From Bradyrhizobium sp. ISRA464 (GTDB taxonomy: Bacteria; Pseudomonadota; Alphaproteobacteria; Rhizobiales; Xanthobacteraceae), in the NCBI RefSeq assembly GCF_029910095.1, contig NZ_CP094526.1, positions 744,001-808,000 of the forward strand: 64,000 nt of DNA, given 5' to 3'. Position numbers and translations under genes: made by a program. Each line of letters begins with the position of its first letter. Position 1 is the stretch's first letter. The notes under the pieces are model-generated. The model saw nothing but the letters and a program-made list of their open reading frames with translations. It was not told the origin of the DNA and did no database searches. This document shows, one piece after another, positions 27,089 through 39,039 of this stretch.

Positions 27089-27096
27089 TTAGCATG
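27089..27096. repeat. IS66 target site duplication, right copy
   Basis: TTAGCATG follows the right inverted repeat and matches 20049-20056. Confidence 0.9.
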
Positions 27097-27176
27097 TCGG
27101 GCGCTAGCGTGTGAAGAATCGGGGTCACTGCCTATAGTAGCATCCCAACTAGGTAATTTGCTGATCAGCAAAGAAA

Positions 27177-27204
27177 AACGGCCGGGTCATCCGACCCGGC
27201 CGTT
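27177..27204 (-). terminator. Rho-independent terminator of rpmB
   Basis: A perfect 12-bp stem (AACGGCCGGGTC / GACCCGGCCGTT) with a 4-nt loop. Read on the minus strand it is followed by TTTTTCTTT. It lies about 50 nt after the rpmB stop. Confidence 0.9.
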
Positions 27205-27252
27205 CAAAACTCTCTCCGCTGCTTTCCGCTGCAGCGATGTGTCGCAGCTAGC

Positions 27253-27561
27253 TCAGCTAGCCTTCTTCACCGGCGCCGGCTTGCCGACCTTCTTCTCGAT
27301 CGCGCGCTTGAGTTCGAGGGCGCGGGGCGAGAGCGCCTCGGCCTTGGCCTTCAGCAGATAGGCGTCGAGGCCGCCATTGTGGTCGACGCTCTTGATCGCG
27401 CTGGTCGAGACGCGCAGGCGCACGTTGCGGCCGAGCGCTTCGGAGATGAAGGTGATGTTGGCCAGGTTCGGCAGGAAGCGCCGCTTGGTCTTGATGTTCG
27501 AGTGGCTCACCTTGTGGCCCACCTGGGGGCCCTTGGCCGTCAGTTCGCAGCGCCGGGACAT
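27253..27561 (-). CDS. rpmB: 50S ribosomal protein L28
   Basis: A 102-residue ribosomal protein L28. It begins [20 protein letters not shown] with the typical [13 protein letters not shown] segment and [19 protein letters not shown]. The C-terminal extension ending PAPVKKAS is usual for alphaproteobacteria. It is a single gene followed by a strong terminator. Being a core gene next to the mobile region, it marks the right boundary of the accessory segment. Confidence 0.97.
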   Translation of the reverse strand: MSRRCELTAKGPQVGHKVSHSNIKTKRRFLPNLANITFISEALGRNVRLRVSTSAIKSVDHNGGLDAYLLKAKAEALSPRALELKRAIEKKVGKPAPVKKAS

Positions 27562-27941
27562 TTCACAAAATCCTTTTCCATCCCCGCCTCTCTATCCGGG
27601 CGTGCAATCACACGGCCCGCGCGGGGGTTTTGAATTCGCGTCCATTTTCCAGGAACCGCGGGTGTATAGGGGGAGATGGCCGCAGCGTCAAGATTATATC
27701 GCCGCATGGGCGCCCCGGAAATTGCCGGTTCATAAGCCGTTCCAGCCACTTAACGCCTGAGATGGCAACCATATAAAGGGCGTATTCGGCTGCAATTCTG
27801 GTTCCATAAAGACGCGCGCGGGTTTGATGACGCGTGTTCTGGGCGCAAGACCGGCGCCCGCTTTTGCGGAACACGCGTTGTCTGGCCAATTCGACTGCCT
27901 AAATGACACGATCGAGCGCCGATAGCAGGACCGTCAGGTAA
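27562..27941. other. Divergent intergenic region with a 49-nt stem-loop
   Basis: About 380 bp holding the promoters of rpmB (minus) and of the DUF3108 gene (plus). It contains a long hairpin: ACGCGTGTTC (27830-27839) pairs perfectly with GAACACGCGT (27869-27878), and inside it GGGCGC (27841-27846) pairs with GCGCCC (27854-27859). There is no following T-tract, so it does not look like a terminator. No gene seen. Confidence 0.5.
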
Positions 27942-28793
27942 GTGACTACCCCAATTGCCATTTTGCCGCCCTCCGGGTGGCTGCTCGGCCTGTTGGCCGG
28001 CGCATTGATGCTGCTCGGCCCGGAGGCTGCGAAGGCCCAGGGGCGGCTCGATGCGCAGTATGAGGCCACGCTCGCCGGTATCCCGGTCGGCAAGGGCTCC
28101 TGGACCATCGAAATCGGCGACGACACCTTCTCCGCCTCGGCCCAGGGCGGCACCGCGGGGCTGTTGAAGGCGTTCGCCGGCGGCACCGGCACCGGCGCCT
28201 CGCAGGGCCGCGTCGTCAACGGCGCGCTGGTGGCCAATTCCTACACCGCGACCACCACCACCTCGAAGAAGTCAGAGACGATCCGGATGGTGCTCGCCAA
28301 TGGCAACGTCAAGGATTCCATGATCGAGCCGGTGCCGCCTGTTGATGCCGACCGCATTCCGGTCACCGACGCGCACAAGAAGGGCGTGTTCGATCCGATG
28401 ACCGGCTCGATGCTGCGCGTGCCTGGGAATACCGAGCTGTTGAGCCCGGATAGCTGCCGCACCGCCGCCGGCGTGTTCGACGGGCGCATGCGCTACGATC
28501 TCAAGCTGGATTACAAGCGGGTGGTGACGGTGAAGGCCGATCGCGGCTATCACGGCCCGGCGCTGGTCTGCGCGATCTATTTCGTGCCGATCTCGGGCTA
28601 CATCCCGGATCGCCCCGTGATCAAATACCTCGCCGCCCAGCGCAACATCGAGATCACGCTGGTGCCGATCGCAGGCACGCGCATCCTGGTGCCGTTCCGT
28701 ATGACGATCCCGACCCCGCTCGGCCCCGCGATGCTGGAAGCCACCTCGTTCGTCACCACGGCCGCGCCGCCGCGCGTGGCGAAGACGCAGTAG
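27942..28793 (+). CDS. DUF3108 domain exported protein
   Basis: A 283-residue protein with an N-terminal hydrophobic signal (SGWLLGLLAGALMLLGPEAAKAQ) and a DUF3108 domain: LDAQYEATLAGIPVGKGSWT at the start, a YDLKLDYKR strand, then CAIYFVPISGYIPDRP. Such proteins are periplasmic or outer-membrane-facing and beta-rich, of unknown function. The start used is GTG at 27942. It is a single gene. Confidence 0.8.
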   Translation: MTTPIAILPPSGWLLGLLAGALMLLGPEAAKAQGRLDAQYEATLAGIPVGKGSWTIEIGDDTFSASAQGGTAGLLKAFAGGTGTGASQGRVVNGALVANSYTATTTTSKKSETIRMVLANGNVKDSMIEPVPPVDADRIPVTDAHKKGVFDPMTGSMLRVPGNTELLSPDSCRTAAGVFDGRMRYDLKLDYKRVVTVKADRGYHGPALVCAIYFVPISGYIPDRPVIKYLAAQRNIEITLVPIAGTRILVPFRMTIPTPLGPAMLEATSFVTTAAPPRVAKTQ

Positions 28794-28808
28794 CGGCGGG
28801 CAAAACAC

Positions 28809-28908
28809 CTCGTCATTGCCGGGCTTGACCCAGCAATCCGTCGTTTCGAGAGAGGTCTTTGGGTTGATGGATGCCCGGGTCAAGCCGGTCAAGCCCGGGC
28901 ATGACGAG
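28809..28908. repeat. Intergenic palindromic repeat, family C
   Basis: A 100-bp inverted repeat with arms CTCGTCATTGCCGGGCTTGACC and GGTCAAGCCCGGGCATGACGAG (given here in two parts of each arm by their ends), with a short loop. Only one copy is seen in this window. Confidence 0.7.
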
Positions 28909-29260
28909 TGACGAGAAGCGGCGGGAATGCTTTCCCTCTCACCCAACGGGAGGGGGTTCCTCGCGCCAGGCATGCAACAAACGTCACCGGAATCCAGTTG
29001 ACTCTTGCTCGATTCTGATCCGACTCGGCGATATCAGGAATTTAAGGGACTCAGCACCTTTACCAGCCGCTTGTGGAGCCCAGATAAACTTGATCTAGTG
29101 CCGCGGCCCGAAGGTCACCCGAGATGTTGCGGTGAACGTTTCAGGCCTGGAGGGGAGTCAGCGATTCGGGCGCGATTCGTTCTCAACCCGTTCCGAAGCT
29201 TAAGTTTGGCGCGGAAAGCGTCGCATTGTGAGACAGATTTTGCGAAACACGCTGCCAGAC

Positions 29261-29431
29261 CGTCACCCCCGCGCAACGGCTCCGCCGTTGTCGCTGGAGG
29301 AGGCCGCGCAGCGGCCGTCTCGAAGGGCGACAGCCCCGCTTCGTCCGCGAGAGGAAAGTCCGATCAAAACGTGCGGATAGATCTCGGCCGTGCATCCTCC
29401 GAGACGCGCTACGCGCTCCTCAGGATGACGG
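29261..29431. repeat. Intergenic palindromic repeat, family F (copy 1)
   Basis: Begins CGTCACCCCCGCGCAACGGC and ends CCTCAGGATGACGG, with internal GTCGCTGGAGGAGG and CGAGACGCGCTACGCGCTCC. A shorter relative is at 51202-51327. Confidence 0.65.
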
Positions 29432-29472
29432 AACGGCTATAACGCCACCAGTTCAAGAAACACCTGCAAGAT

Positions 29473-32934
<3,462 letters not shown>

Positions 32935-32953
32935 ACATAGCGTTTTCGAGCGA

Positions 32954-33271
32954 ATGGAGGCCGGTTCGCGTGAAGAAAACGCGTCAAACATAAGAACCCG
33001 CTTGGACCGACAGCGCCTCGACAAATGGCTGTGGCACGCGCGGGTGGTGAAGGCCCGCACCAGCGCGGCCGCGCTCGTCGAGTCCGGGCACGTCCGCATC
33101 AACGGCATGCGCGAGAAATCGCCGGGGCATGCGGTCAAGCTTGGCGACGTCGTCACCGTCGCGCTCGATAACAGCGTCCGCGTGTTGAAAGTCGCGGGCT
33201 TTGCCGAGCGGCGCGGCGATGCCACGTCGGCACGCGTGCTCTATGACGATTTGCAAGCCGGCAAGGAGTAG
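32954..33271 (+). CDS. S4 domain RNA-binding protein (Hsp15-like)
   Basis: A 105-residue protein whose residues about 16-65 form an S4 fold (RQRLDKWLWHARVVKARTSA, VESGHVRINGMREKSPGHAV, GDVVTVA), as in heat-shock protein Hsp15, which binds stalled 50S subunits carrying nascent chains. It starts 19 nt after the helicase stop and is likely cotranscribed, which supports a ribosome or RNA-related function. A later start near RLDRQRLDK is possible. Confidence 0.85.
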   Translation: MEAGSREENASNIRTRLDRQRLDKWLWHARVVKARTSAAALVESGHVRINGMREKSPGHAVKLGDVVTVALDNSVRVLKVAGFAERRGDATSARVLYDDLQAGKE

Positions 33272-33398
33272 TTATTTAGGGGCTGCAATTCGGATTTGCG
33301 CCGGAACGCCTGCACTTTTGGGAGCCCGCTTCCCTTGCGGCTGCGGTATTCCTGCGCTAGGCAACCCCTGAAAAAGTTGACCGTTTTCGGAGTTTTGG

Positions 33399-33737
33399 AT
33401 GACCTACGTCGTCACTGAAGCCTGCATCAAGTGCAAATATACCGACTGCGTTGAGGTCTGCCCCGTCGACTGTTTCTACGAGGGCGAGAACATGCTGGTC
33501 ATCCATCCCGAGGAATGCATCGATTGCGGCGTATGTGAGCCGGAATGCCCGGCCGACGCCATCAAGCCGGACACCGAGCCGGGCCTGGAGAAGTGGCTCG
33601 AGGTCAACCGCGATTACGCCAAGAGCTGGCCGAACATCACCCAGAAGAAGGATGCCCCCGAAGACGCCAAGGAGTGGGAAGGCAAAGAGGGCAAGTTCGA
33701 GAAATATTTTTCTCCGAACCCGGGAACCGGCGACTGA
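33399..33737 (+). CDS. fdxA: Seven-iron ferredoxin FdxA
   Basis: A 112-residue ferredoxin. The N-terminal 60 residues hold two cluster motifs: [14 protein letters not shown] (pattern for the 3Fe-4S site with Cys at the fourth position) and [12 protein letters not shown] (4Fe-4S site). The acidic C-terminal tail is usual for the FdxA type. It is a cytosolic electron carrier. The gene lies between the S4 gene and carD, a common order in related bacteria from memory. Confidence 0.95.
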   Translation: MTYVVTEACIKCKYTDCVEVCPVDCFYEGENMLVIHPEECIDCGVCEPECPADAIKPDTEPGLEKWLEVNRDYAKSWPNITQKKDAPEDAKEWEGKEGKFEKYFSPNPGTGD

Positions 33738-33867
33738 TTCGACGGAACTACCCCGATAAGGGCGGGCTACGGCCCGTTCCGGCCCCTGCACGGCCTGCTG
33801 ATTTAACCCTAATGACGGACATATGACCGCAAGGTCCCGCTCTATGTCCGGAATCGGGCGTAAATCA

Positions 33868-33895
33868 TTGATTTTTGCGGAAAATGTGCTATATT
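33868..33895 (+). promoter_or_regulatory. Candidate sigma-70-type promoter of carD
   Basis: TTGATT (33868-33873) and TATATT (33890-33895) separated by 16 bp, in an AT-rich patch upstream of the carD frame. An inverted repeat CGGACATA / TATGTCCG (33816-33823 and 33843-33850) lies just upstream. Inference only. Confidence 0.4.
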
Positions 33896-33993
33896 GAGCA
33901 CATTGCAGGCCAAGAACCCGCTGCCATGCGTATCCTGTGGCTTCGGGTTCCCGCAAACTCGAACAGGGGCGTGGCAGTTTCCGCGCGCAGGCT

Positions 33994-34959
33994 GTGTCAC
34001 AGAAAACGCGTAAAAAGAGTGCTTCAAAGACGACCAAGAAAGCCGCTGTTGTTGCTCGCAGCGCACTCAAGGGCCGTGCCAAGGCGCCTGTGAAGGATGC
34101 CAGGAAGGCTTCGGCCGCAAAGTCCTCAAAGAACAAAAGAAGCGTGATGCCAGAAAAGACTGCCAAGACTGCCGCGAAAGCGGCAGCTGCGAAGACCACT
34201 GCCGCCGCGAAGGTCGCCCCCAAGCCTGCCACTGCGCATAAGTCGGCCGCCGCGCACAAGCCGGCTGCTCCGAAGGCTGCCGCTCCCGCCGTTGCTCCGA
34301 AGGCTGCCGCCAAGCCGGCCGCCGCACCGCGTGCGGAAGAGAAGAAGGTCGTGACCCAGCGTCAGGGCTTCAAGGCCAACGAATTCGTCGTCTATCCGGC
34401 TCACGGCGTCGGTCAGATCCTGGCCATCGAGGAGCAGGAGATCGCGGGCGCCAAGCTCGAGCTGTTCGTGATCAATTTCATGAAGGACAAGATGACGCTG
34501 CGCGTTCCGACGGCGAAGGTCGCCAATGTCGGCATGCGCAAGCTGTCGGAGCCGGCGCTGGTCAAGAAGGCGCTGGAGACGCTGAAGGGCCGCGCCCGCG
34601 TCAAGCGCACCATGTGGTCGCGCCGCGCCCAGGAATACGAAGCGAAGATCAATTCGGGCGACATCGTCGCGATCGCCGAGGTGGTCCGCGATCTCTATCG
34701 CTCGGAATCGCAGCCCGAGCAGTCCTACTCCGAACGCCAGCTCTATGAAGCGGCGCTCGACCGCCTGTCGCGCGAAATCGCCGTGGTGCAGCACTCGACC
34801 GAGACCGAAGCGGTCAAGGAAATCGAGAGCCAGCTCGCCAAGAGCCCGCGCCGCGGCGCCAAGGCCGAAGCTGCGGAAGGCGACGCCGAGGGCGATGCCG
34901 ACGGGGACGACCTCGACTCCGATGGCGACGACACCGCGGTGGCCGACGAAGCCGCGTAA
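33994..34959 (+). CDS. carD: CarD family transcriptional regulator with histone H1-like N-terminus
   Basis: About 321 residues from the GTG at 33994. The C-terminal part is a CarD_CdnL/TRCF-like RNA-polymerase-binding domain (starting about residue 115: FVVYPAHGVGQILAIEEQEI, then LELFVINFMKDKMTLRVP) and a helical domain (YEAKINSGDIVAIAEVVRDL). CarD proteins bind the RNA polymerase beta subunit and stabilise open promoter complexes. The N-terminus is a Lys/Ala/Pro-rich stretch like histone H1 tails, and the C-terminus is very acidic (GDADGDDLDSDGDD). The start is uncertain: GTG 33937, GTG 33994 or ATG 34147 (MPEKTAK, 270 residues) are all in frame. A strong terminator follows. Confidence 0.85.
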   Translation: MSQKTRKKSASKTTKKAAVVARSALKGRAKAPVKDARKASAAKSSKNKRSVMPEKTAKTAAKAAAAKTTAAAKVAPKPATAHKSAAAHKPAAPKAAAPAVAPKAAAKPAAAPRAEEKKVVTQRQGFKANEFVVYPAHGVGQILAIEEQEIAGAKLELFVINFMKDKMTLRVPTAKVANVGMRKLSEPALVKKALETLKGRARVKRTMWSRRAQEYEAKINSGDIVAIAEVVRDLYRSESQPEQSYSERQLYEAALDRLSREIAVVQHSTETEAVKEIESQLAKSPRRGAKAEAAEGDAEGDADGDDLDSDGDDTAVADEAA

Positions 34960-34984
34960 GCAGCGCTTGCCAGAATTCAGACGG

Positions 34985-35016
34985 AAGGCCCGGTCGAAAG
35001 ACCGGGCCTTTTGCTT
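34985..35016 (+). terminator. Rho-independent terminator after carD
   Basis: A perfect 11-bp stem AAGGCCCGGTC / GACCGGGCCTT with a GAAA tetraloop, followed by TTTGCTTT. It lies 25 nt after the carD stop. Confidence 0.92.
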
Positions 35017-35033
35017 TCCCCAACACGCGCCGT

Positions 35034-35205
35034 TCACCTCTCCCCTTGTGGGAGAGGTCGGATTGCATCGTGAGATGCAATCCGGGTGAGGGGTTCAGGT
35101 CTGTCCGTGAACAAACGGCCCTCGAGAGACCGCGACCCCTCACCTGGATCGCATTCCGCTTCGCTGCATGCGGTCCGGCCTCTCCCAGGGGGAGAGGCGG
35201 AATCG
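35034..35205. repeat. Intergenic palindromic repeat, family D (copy 1)
   Basis: Begins TTCACCTCTCCCCTTGTGGG and ends GGCCTCTCCCAGGGGGAGAG, with inner blocks GATTGCATCGTGAGATGCAA and CCCTCACCTGGATCGCATTC. A shorter relative is at 55853-55968. It fills most of the 380-bp gap between carD and the MFS gene; nothing else is seen there. Confidence 0.75.
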
Positions 35206-35341
35206 TGCGTGCTGAGGCGGGGATGTGCACAGTCCTCCTGCATGCAGTCTTGCACAAATCGCGCTTGGCGGAACGCCGCGACTCATACCTCCTGATCATT
35301 CGCCAATGACATGACATCGCGGGACCGGCGAGAGGCGCGGT

Positions 35342-36614
35342 ATGCTTGCAGGACGATCGCTGGGGCGCGGATTCGATTGGCTGTGGGCGGCGTTCGCGGT
35401 CAGCACGATCGGAACGTGGCTCGCCTTCGATGCATTCCCGCTAATCGCGATCCTCGTGCTGAATGTCGGGCCGGGCGGTCTCGGCGCTGGCCGCGGTTGG
35501 GCCGGTGGCCGGCGCCGCGATGGCGGTGCCGCTCGGTCCGTGGATTGAATTCCGCCGCAAGCGGCCGGTGATGATCGCGATGGATGTCGTACGCTTTGCC
35601 GCGACGCTGAGCGTGCCCATCGGCTTTATGTTCGGCTGGCTCAGCTTCGCTCAGCTCCTCGTCGTGTCGGTTATCGTCGCCGCGGCGGACATCGCCTTCC
35701 GCGCGGCCAGCGGCGCCTGCCTGAAGGCGCTGGTCAGGCCCGAGGATCTGGTGATCGCGAACGGCCGGCTTGAAGCCACCACCTGGACGGCGACCGCGAT
35801 CGGGCCGCCGCTCGGCGGCGCGGCGATCGGATTGTTCGGTCCGGTCGTGACCGTGGTCGCCAATGCGATCAGCTATCTCGTCTCCGCGGCCGCAATCCGT
35901 GCGATCGGCGGCACGGAGCCGGTGCCGGCGCGCCGCGACGCGCCGGCCTTTCGCGCGGCCGACCTGCTCGCGGGATGGCGTTACATCCTCGCTCACCCCG
36001 TGCTGCGTTCGCTTTTCTTCAACACCGTGCTGGTCAACGGCCTGATCATGGCGACAGCGCCGCTGCTCGCTGTGCTGATGCTGCGCGATCTCGGATTTGC
36101 GCCCTGGCAGTACGGGCTCGCATTCGGCGCGCCGTGCGTGGGCGGCCTGATCGGCGCGCGTGTCGCGCCTGCCCTGGTCGCGCGGTTCGGACAGCACAAC
36201 GTTCTGCTCACCGCCGGCACGCTGCGCGCGTGCTGGTCGGTCGGCCTGGCCTTCATGCCGAACGGAGCGCCCGGCATCGTTGTCGTGTTTCTCCTCCAGT
36301 TCGGCCTCGTCACCTGCGCAGGGATTTTCAACCCCGTGCTGGCGGCGCATCGCCTCGGGCAGATCGAGATCGAGCGAACCGCGCGCATCCTGTCGGCCTG
36401 GTCGATCACCAGCAGCGCGAACATCGCGGTGCTGACCGCGCTGTGGGGCGCACTGGCCGGCTTCGCTGGCGCGCGTGCCGCGATCGCGATCAGCGGTCTG
36501 CTCCTGCTGCTCACGCCGCTTCTGCTGCCGCGGCGCGCGTTTGCTGCCAGCCATGCAGGCGAGGCCGTCCAGGCGACTGACGCCTGGTCGGTCAGCCATC
36601 GTGGGCGCAGGTGA
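35342..36614 (+). pseudogene. MFS transporter with a frameshift near codon 43
   Basis: A major-facilitator permease of about 420 residues read in two frames. The first frame (35342 to about 35470) gives the first helix, GFDWLWAAFAVSTIGTWLAF, then LIAILVLNVGP. The second (from about 35475 to 36614) continues VSALAAVGPVAGAAMAVPLG and the remaining helices to the end. Deleting one G in the CGGGCGGTCTCGG stretch (about 35471-35483) would join the frames. Either the gene is inactivated, or there is a sequencing error, or a truncated start at the internal ATG 35463 is used. The specificity is unknown. Confidence 0.75.
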
Positions 36615-36647
36615 AACCGAATGGATGAGAGGATTGGTCTTGCCGCT

Positions 36648-37067
36648 TCAGTACGACCGTTGCTTGATGCCCCAGCGGCCGTTCTCTGATGTCACGATCC
36701 AGAGGTTGCGGTGGCGGCTCGCGATCGATCCGTCGGCGCGATCGCGGGTATATTCGACCACGAGATGGACTTTGCGCGGGCTGACCAGCACGGGATCCTT
36801 GCGCTGATAGGTGGTCTTCGCCCACCCCGTCGTGCGCGACAGATCGTCGAAGAACGACGCCGGCAGCTTGCCCACCTCGTCCCAGATCACGAGCTGCTCG
36901 CCCGACAGGATGACGTGCGGGAAGTGCAGCAACGCATCCATACCGGCGAGGTCGCGGGCATTGAACCTTTCAGTAAAGCGCTCGATGCAGCCGATCGCCT
37001 CCGCGATCATAGTCGCATCGTCGGCAGCGTCGGAGCGGGGCTGGAAGAGATTGTCGGTCGTGCTCAT
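36648..37067 (-). CDS. NTF2-like/SnoaL-type hypothetical protein
   Basis: A 139-residue protein with the layout of an NTF2-like fold: an N-terminal helix pair (AIGCIERFTERFNARDLAGM), a DALLHFPHVILSGEQLVIWD strand region and C-terminal strands (VHLVVEYTRDRADGSI, NLWIVTSENGRWGIKQRSY). This pattern is typical of small polyketide-cyclase or ketosteroid-isomerase-like proteins and stress proteins. The start at ATG 37067 (MSTTDN) is preferred over a longer frame to 37103. It is downstream of regR on the same strand but separated by 54 nt. No function can be assigned. Confidence 0.7.
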   Translation of the reverse strand: MSTTDNLFQPRSDAADDATMIAEAIGCIERFTERFNARDLAGMDALLHFPHVILSGEQLVIWDEVGKLPASFFDDLSRTTGWAKTTYQRKDPVLVSPRKVHLVVEYTRDRADGSIASRHRNLWIVTSENGRWGIKQRSY

Positions 37068-37121
37068 GCGTCCGCTATAAACCGGCAGCGAAACGGTCGG
37101 CAACGGCGCAGGCGACGGCCG

Positions 37122-37658
37122 CTACTTCACCCGCTGCTTCTCGAGCTTGCGCGCCAGCGTGCGGCGGTGCATGCCGAGCCGGCGGGCGGTTTCGGAGATG
37201 TTGAAATCGGTCTCGATCAGAGTCTGGTGGATGCGTTCCCATTCCAGCGTCTTGATCGAAGTGGGACGCGCGCCGACCTCGATGTCGGCGTTGCCGGCCG
37301 CTTTCTGGAACGCGGCCTCGATGTCGTCGGTGTTCGATGGCTTCGCCAGATAGTGGCAGGCGCCGAGCTTGATGGCTTCGACCGCGGTGGCGATGCTGGC
37401 GAAGCCCGTCAGCACGACGATCAGCATCTCCGGATCATGCGCATGCAGCGCTTCCACGCAGGCAAGGCCGGAGGCGCCGCCAGCGAGCTTGAGGTCAACG
37501 ACAGCATAACCGGGCGATTGCTGCTCCAGCAGCCCGCGGACCTCGTCGAGCGAGGCCGCGACGACGACGCCGTAGCCGCGGCGCTCGAACGAACGTTTGA
37601 GCGTGCGGGCAAAGCCGGCGTCGTCCTCGACGATCAGAAGCTGGCGTTCATCCGTCAA
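37122..37658 (-). CDS. regR: Response regulator RegR/ActR/PrrA
   Basis: A 178-residue DNA-binding response regulator. The receiver domain has acidic pocket residues Glu11, Asp12 and Asp13, phosphoacceptor Asp55 (YAVVDLKLAGG) and Lys at LAKPSNTDD. After a short linker the C-terminal Fis-type helix-turn-helix is NISETARRLGMHRRTLARKL (about residues 153-172), the highly conserved DNA-binding end of the RegA family. It overlaps regS by 11 nt. In Bradyrhizobium RegR controls nitrogen-fixation, denitrification and respiration genes in response to redox state; this role is taken from the family. Confidence 0.95.
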   Translation of the reverse strand: MTDERQLLIVEDDAGFARTLKRSFERRGYGVVVAASLDEVRGLLEQQSPGYAVVDLKLAGGASGLACVEALHAHDPEMLIVVLTGFASIATAVEAIKLGACHYLAKPSNTDDIEAAFQKAAGNADIEVGARPTSIKTLEWERIHQTLIETDFNISETARRLGMHRRTLARKLEKQRVK

Positions 37659-39039
37659 GCTCGTCTCCGATCACTAGCGTCGAGAGCGGAAGCTCGAGCC
37701 GGACCGCGGCGCCGACATCGGGCCGGTTGCGCACCGTCACCACGCCGCCAAGCTTGCGTACGACGTTGACCACCAGGAACAGGCCGAGGCCGCTGCCGGG
37801 GCTGCCCTTGGTCGACTGATAGGGCTTGCCGACATGCGGAAGCACCTCGCGCGAGAAGCCCGGGCCGCGGTCGGTCACCGACAGCACCAGCGTGTCCTCC
37901 TTCCGCTCCGCCATCAGTTCGATCCAGTCGCGCGACACCTCGGCGGCATTGTCCAGCACGTTGAAGATCGCCTGCTTGAGTGCGATGTCGGAGACGATCG
38001 GCAGATCGGCACCGAACGCATTGCGGAAGTACAGGGTGGCCGAGGGCCGCGTCGTCCGCCATTCGTCCACCAGCGCCGTCAGGAAGGCCGCAACCGTCGT
38101 CGGTGAGGAGCCTTCGCCGCGCGCTTCCCCCGCGGACAGCAGGATGCCCGTCACGATCGTCTTGCAGCGCTGCAGCGATGTCTCCATCTCGCCGAGGTCC
38201 TGCGACAGCTCGGGCTCGGAGGCGAGCGCCGGCATCCGGCGCCAGTCGCTCAGGATGACCGAAAGCGACGCGAGCGGCGTACCGAGCTCGTGCGCGGCTC
38301 CGGACGCCAGCAGGCCCATCCGCACGATATGATCCTGCTCGGCGGCATGCTGGCGCATCGCGGCCAGCCGCGCGTCGCGGTCGCGCAGATTGCGGTTGAT
38401 CCGGGTCACGAACACCACGAGCAGCACCGCGTCGAGCACGAGGCCGATGAATGTGCCGGCGATGTAGCGGCTGAACGCATCGCCAAATCCTTCCTGCGGC
38501 AGCGCCAGCGGCTCGTAATAGCCGGTAAGCCAGGCGTAGCTCATGCAGACCAGCGCCACCAGCGACCAGGTCGACGGCGCGTCGAGCAGTACCGCGCCGA
38601 GCGTCACCTGCAGCAGATAGAGCGAAGTGAAAGGATTGGTGGCGCCGCCGCTGAGATAGAGCAGGGTTGTCAGCGCCGCCACGTCGAGCGTCAGCGCGAT
38701 CAGGAGTTCGCGGTTGTTGATGTCGGCGCGATAGCGCACCCAGACCAGGCTGACGAGATTGAGCGCCACCAGGCCGCAGATCACGGCGGCCATCGGCAAG
38801 AGCGGCAGCGCGATGCCCATCCAGAACTGGACGAAGGCGATGGTGACGATCTGGCCGATCACCGCCGTCCAGCGCAGCTGGATCAGCAGCGCCATGTTCT
38901 TGCGGTTGGTCGCGGCGTCGGTCGGTGAAGGTGCGGTGAGGTCGAACGGCAGGCCGGTCGGCACGCTTCCGGCAGGCGGCGTCACGGCTGTCCCTGCCGC
39001 CATTTCGTCGTCATGCAGATCCGATGTGCGCTCGAGCAT
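37648..39039 (-). CDS. regS: Redox sensor histidine kinase RegS/RegB
   Basis: A 463-residue membrane kinase. Residues about 48-215 form six membrane helices with the quinone-binding heptapeptide GGATNPF (131-137, RegB consensus GGxxNPF). The phosphoacceptor is His250 in SGAAHELGTPL, and Cys292 in LQRCKTIVTGIL matches the redox-active cysteine of RegB. The ATP-binding domain has NVLDNAAE, DRGPGF and GSGLGLFLV. It senses the ubiquinone pool redox state and phosphorylates RegR. It overlaps SURF1 upstream (29 nt) and regR downstream (11 nt). Confidence 0.95.
   Translation of the reverse strand: MLERTSDLHDDEMAAGTAVTPPAGSVPTGLPFDLTAPSPTDAATNRKNMALLIQLRWTAVIGQIVTIAFVQFWMGIALPLLPMAAVICGLVALNLVSLVWVRYRADINNRELLIALTLDVAALTTLLYLSGGATNPFTSLYLLQVTLGAVLLDAPSTWSLVALVCMSYAWLTGYYEPLALPQEGFGDAFSRYIAGTFIGLVLDAVLLVVFVTRINRNLRDRDARLAAMRQHAAEQDHIVRMGLLASGAAHELGTPLASLSVILSDWRRMPALASEPELSQDLGEMETSLQRCKTIVTGILLSAGEARGEGSSPTTVAAFLTALVDEWRTTRPSATLYFRNAFGADLPIVSDIALKQAIFNVLDNAAEVSRDWIELMAERKEDTLVLSVTDRGPGFSREVLPHVGKPYQSTKGSPGSGLGLFLVVNVVRKLGGVVTVRNRPDVGAAVRLELPLSTLVIGDELDG

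Larger units (their letters stand above)
28794..29472. other. Intergenic region with two palindromic repeats
   Basis: About 680 bp without a gene. It contains a family C repeat (28809-28908) and a family F repeat (29261-29431). Between them, 28940-29260 shows nothing recognisable apart from a fragment resembling the TCACCC-GGGAGGGGGTT arms of family D. Confidence 0.55.

Noticed and set aside
32954..33271. tRNA or rRNA genes elsewhere in the window
   Set aside because: I looked for T-loop type GGTTCGAATCC and conserved rRNA stretches and found none that I could support.
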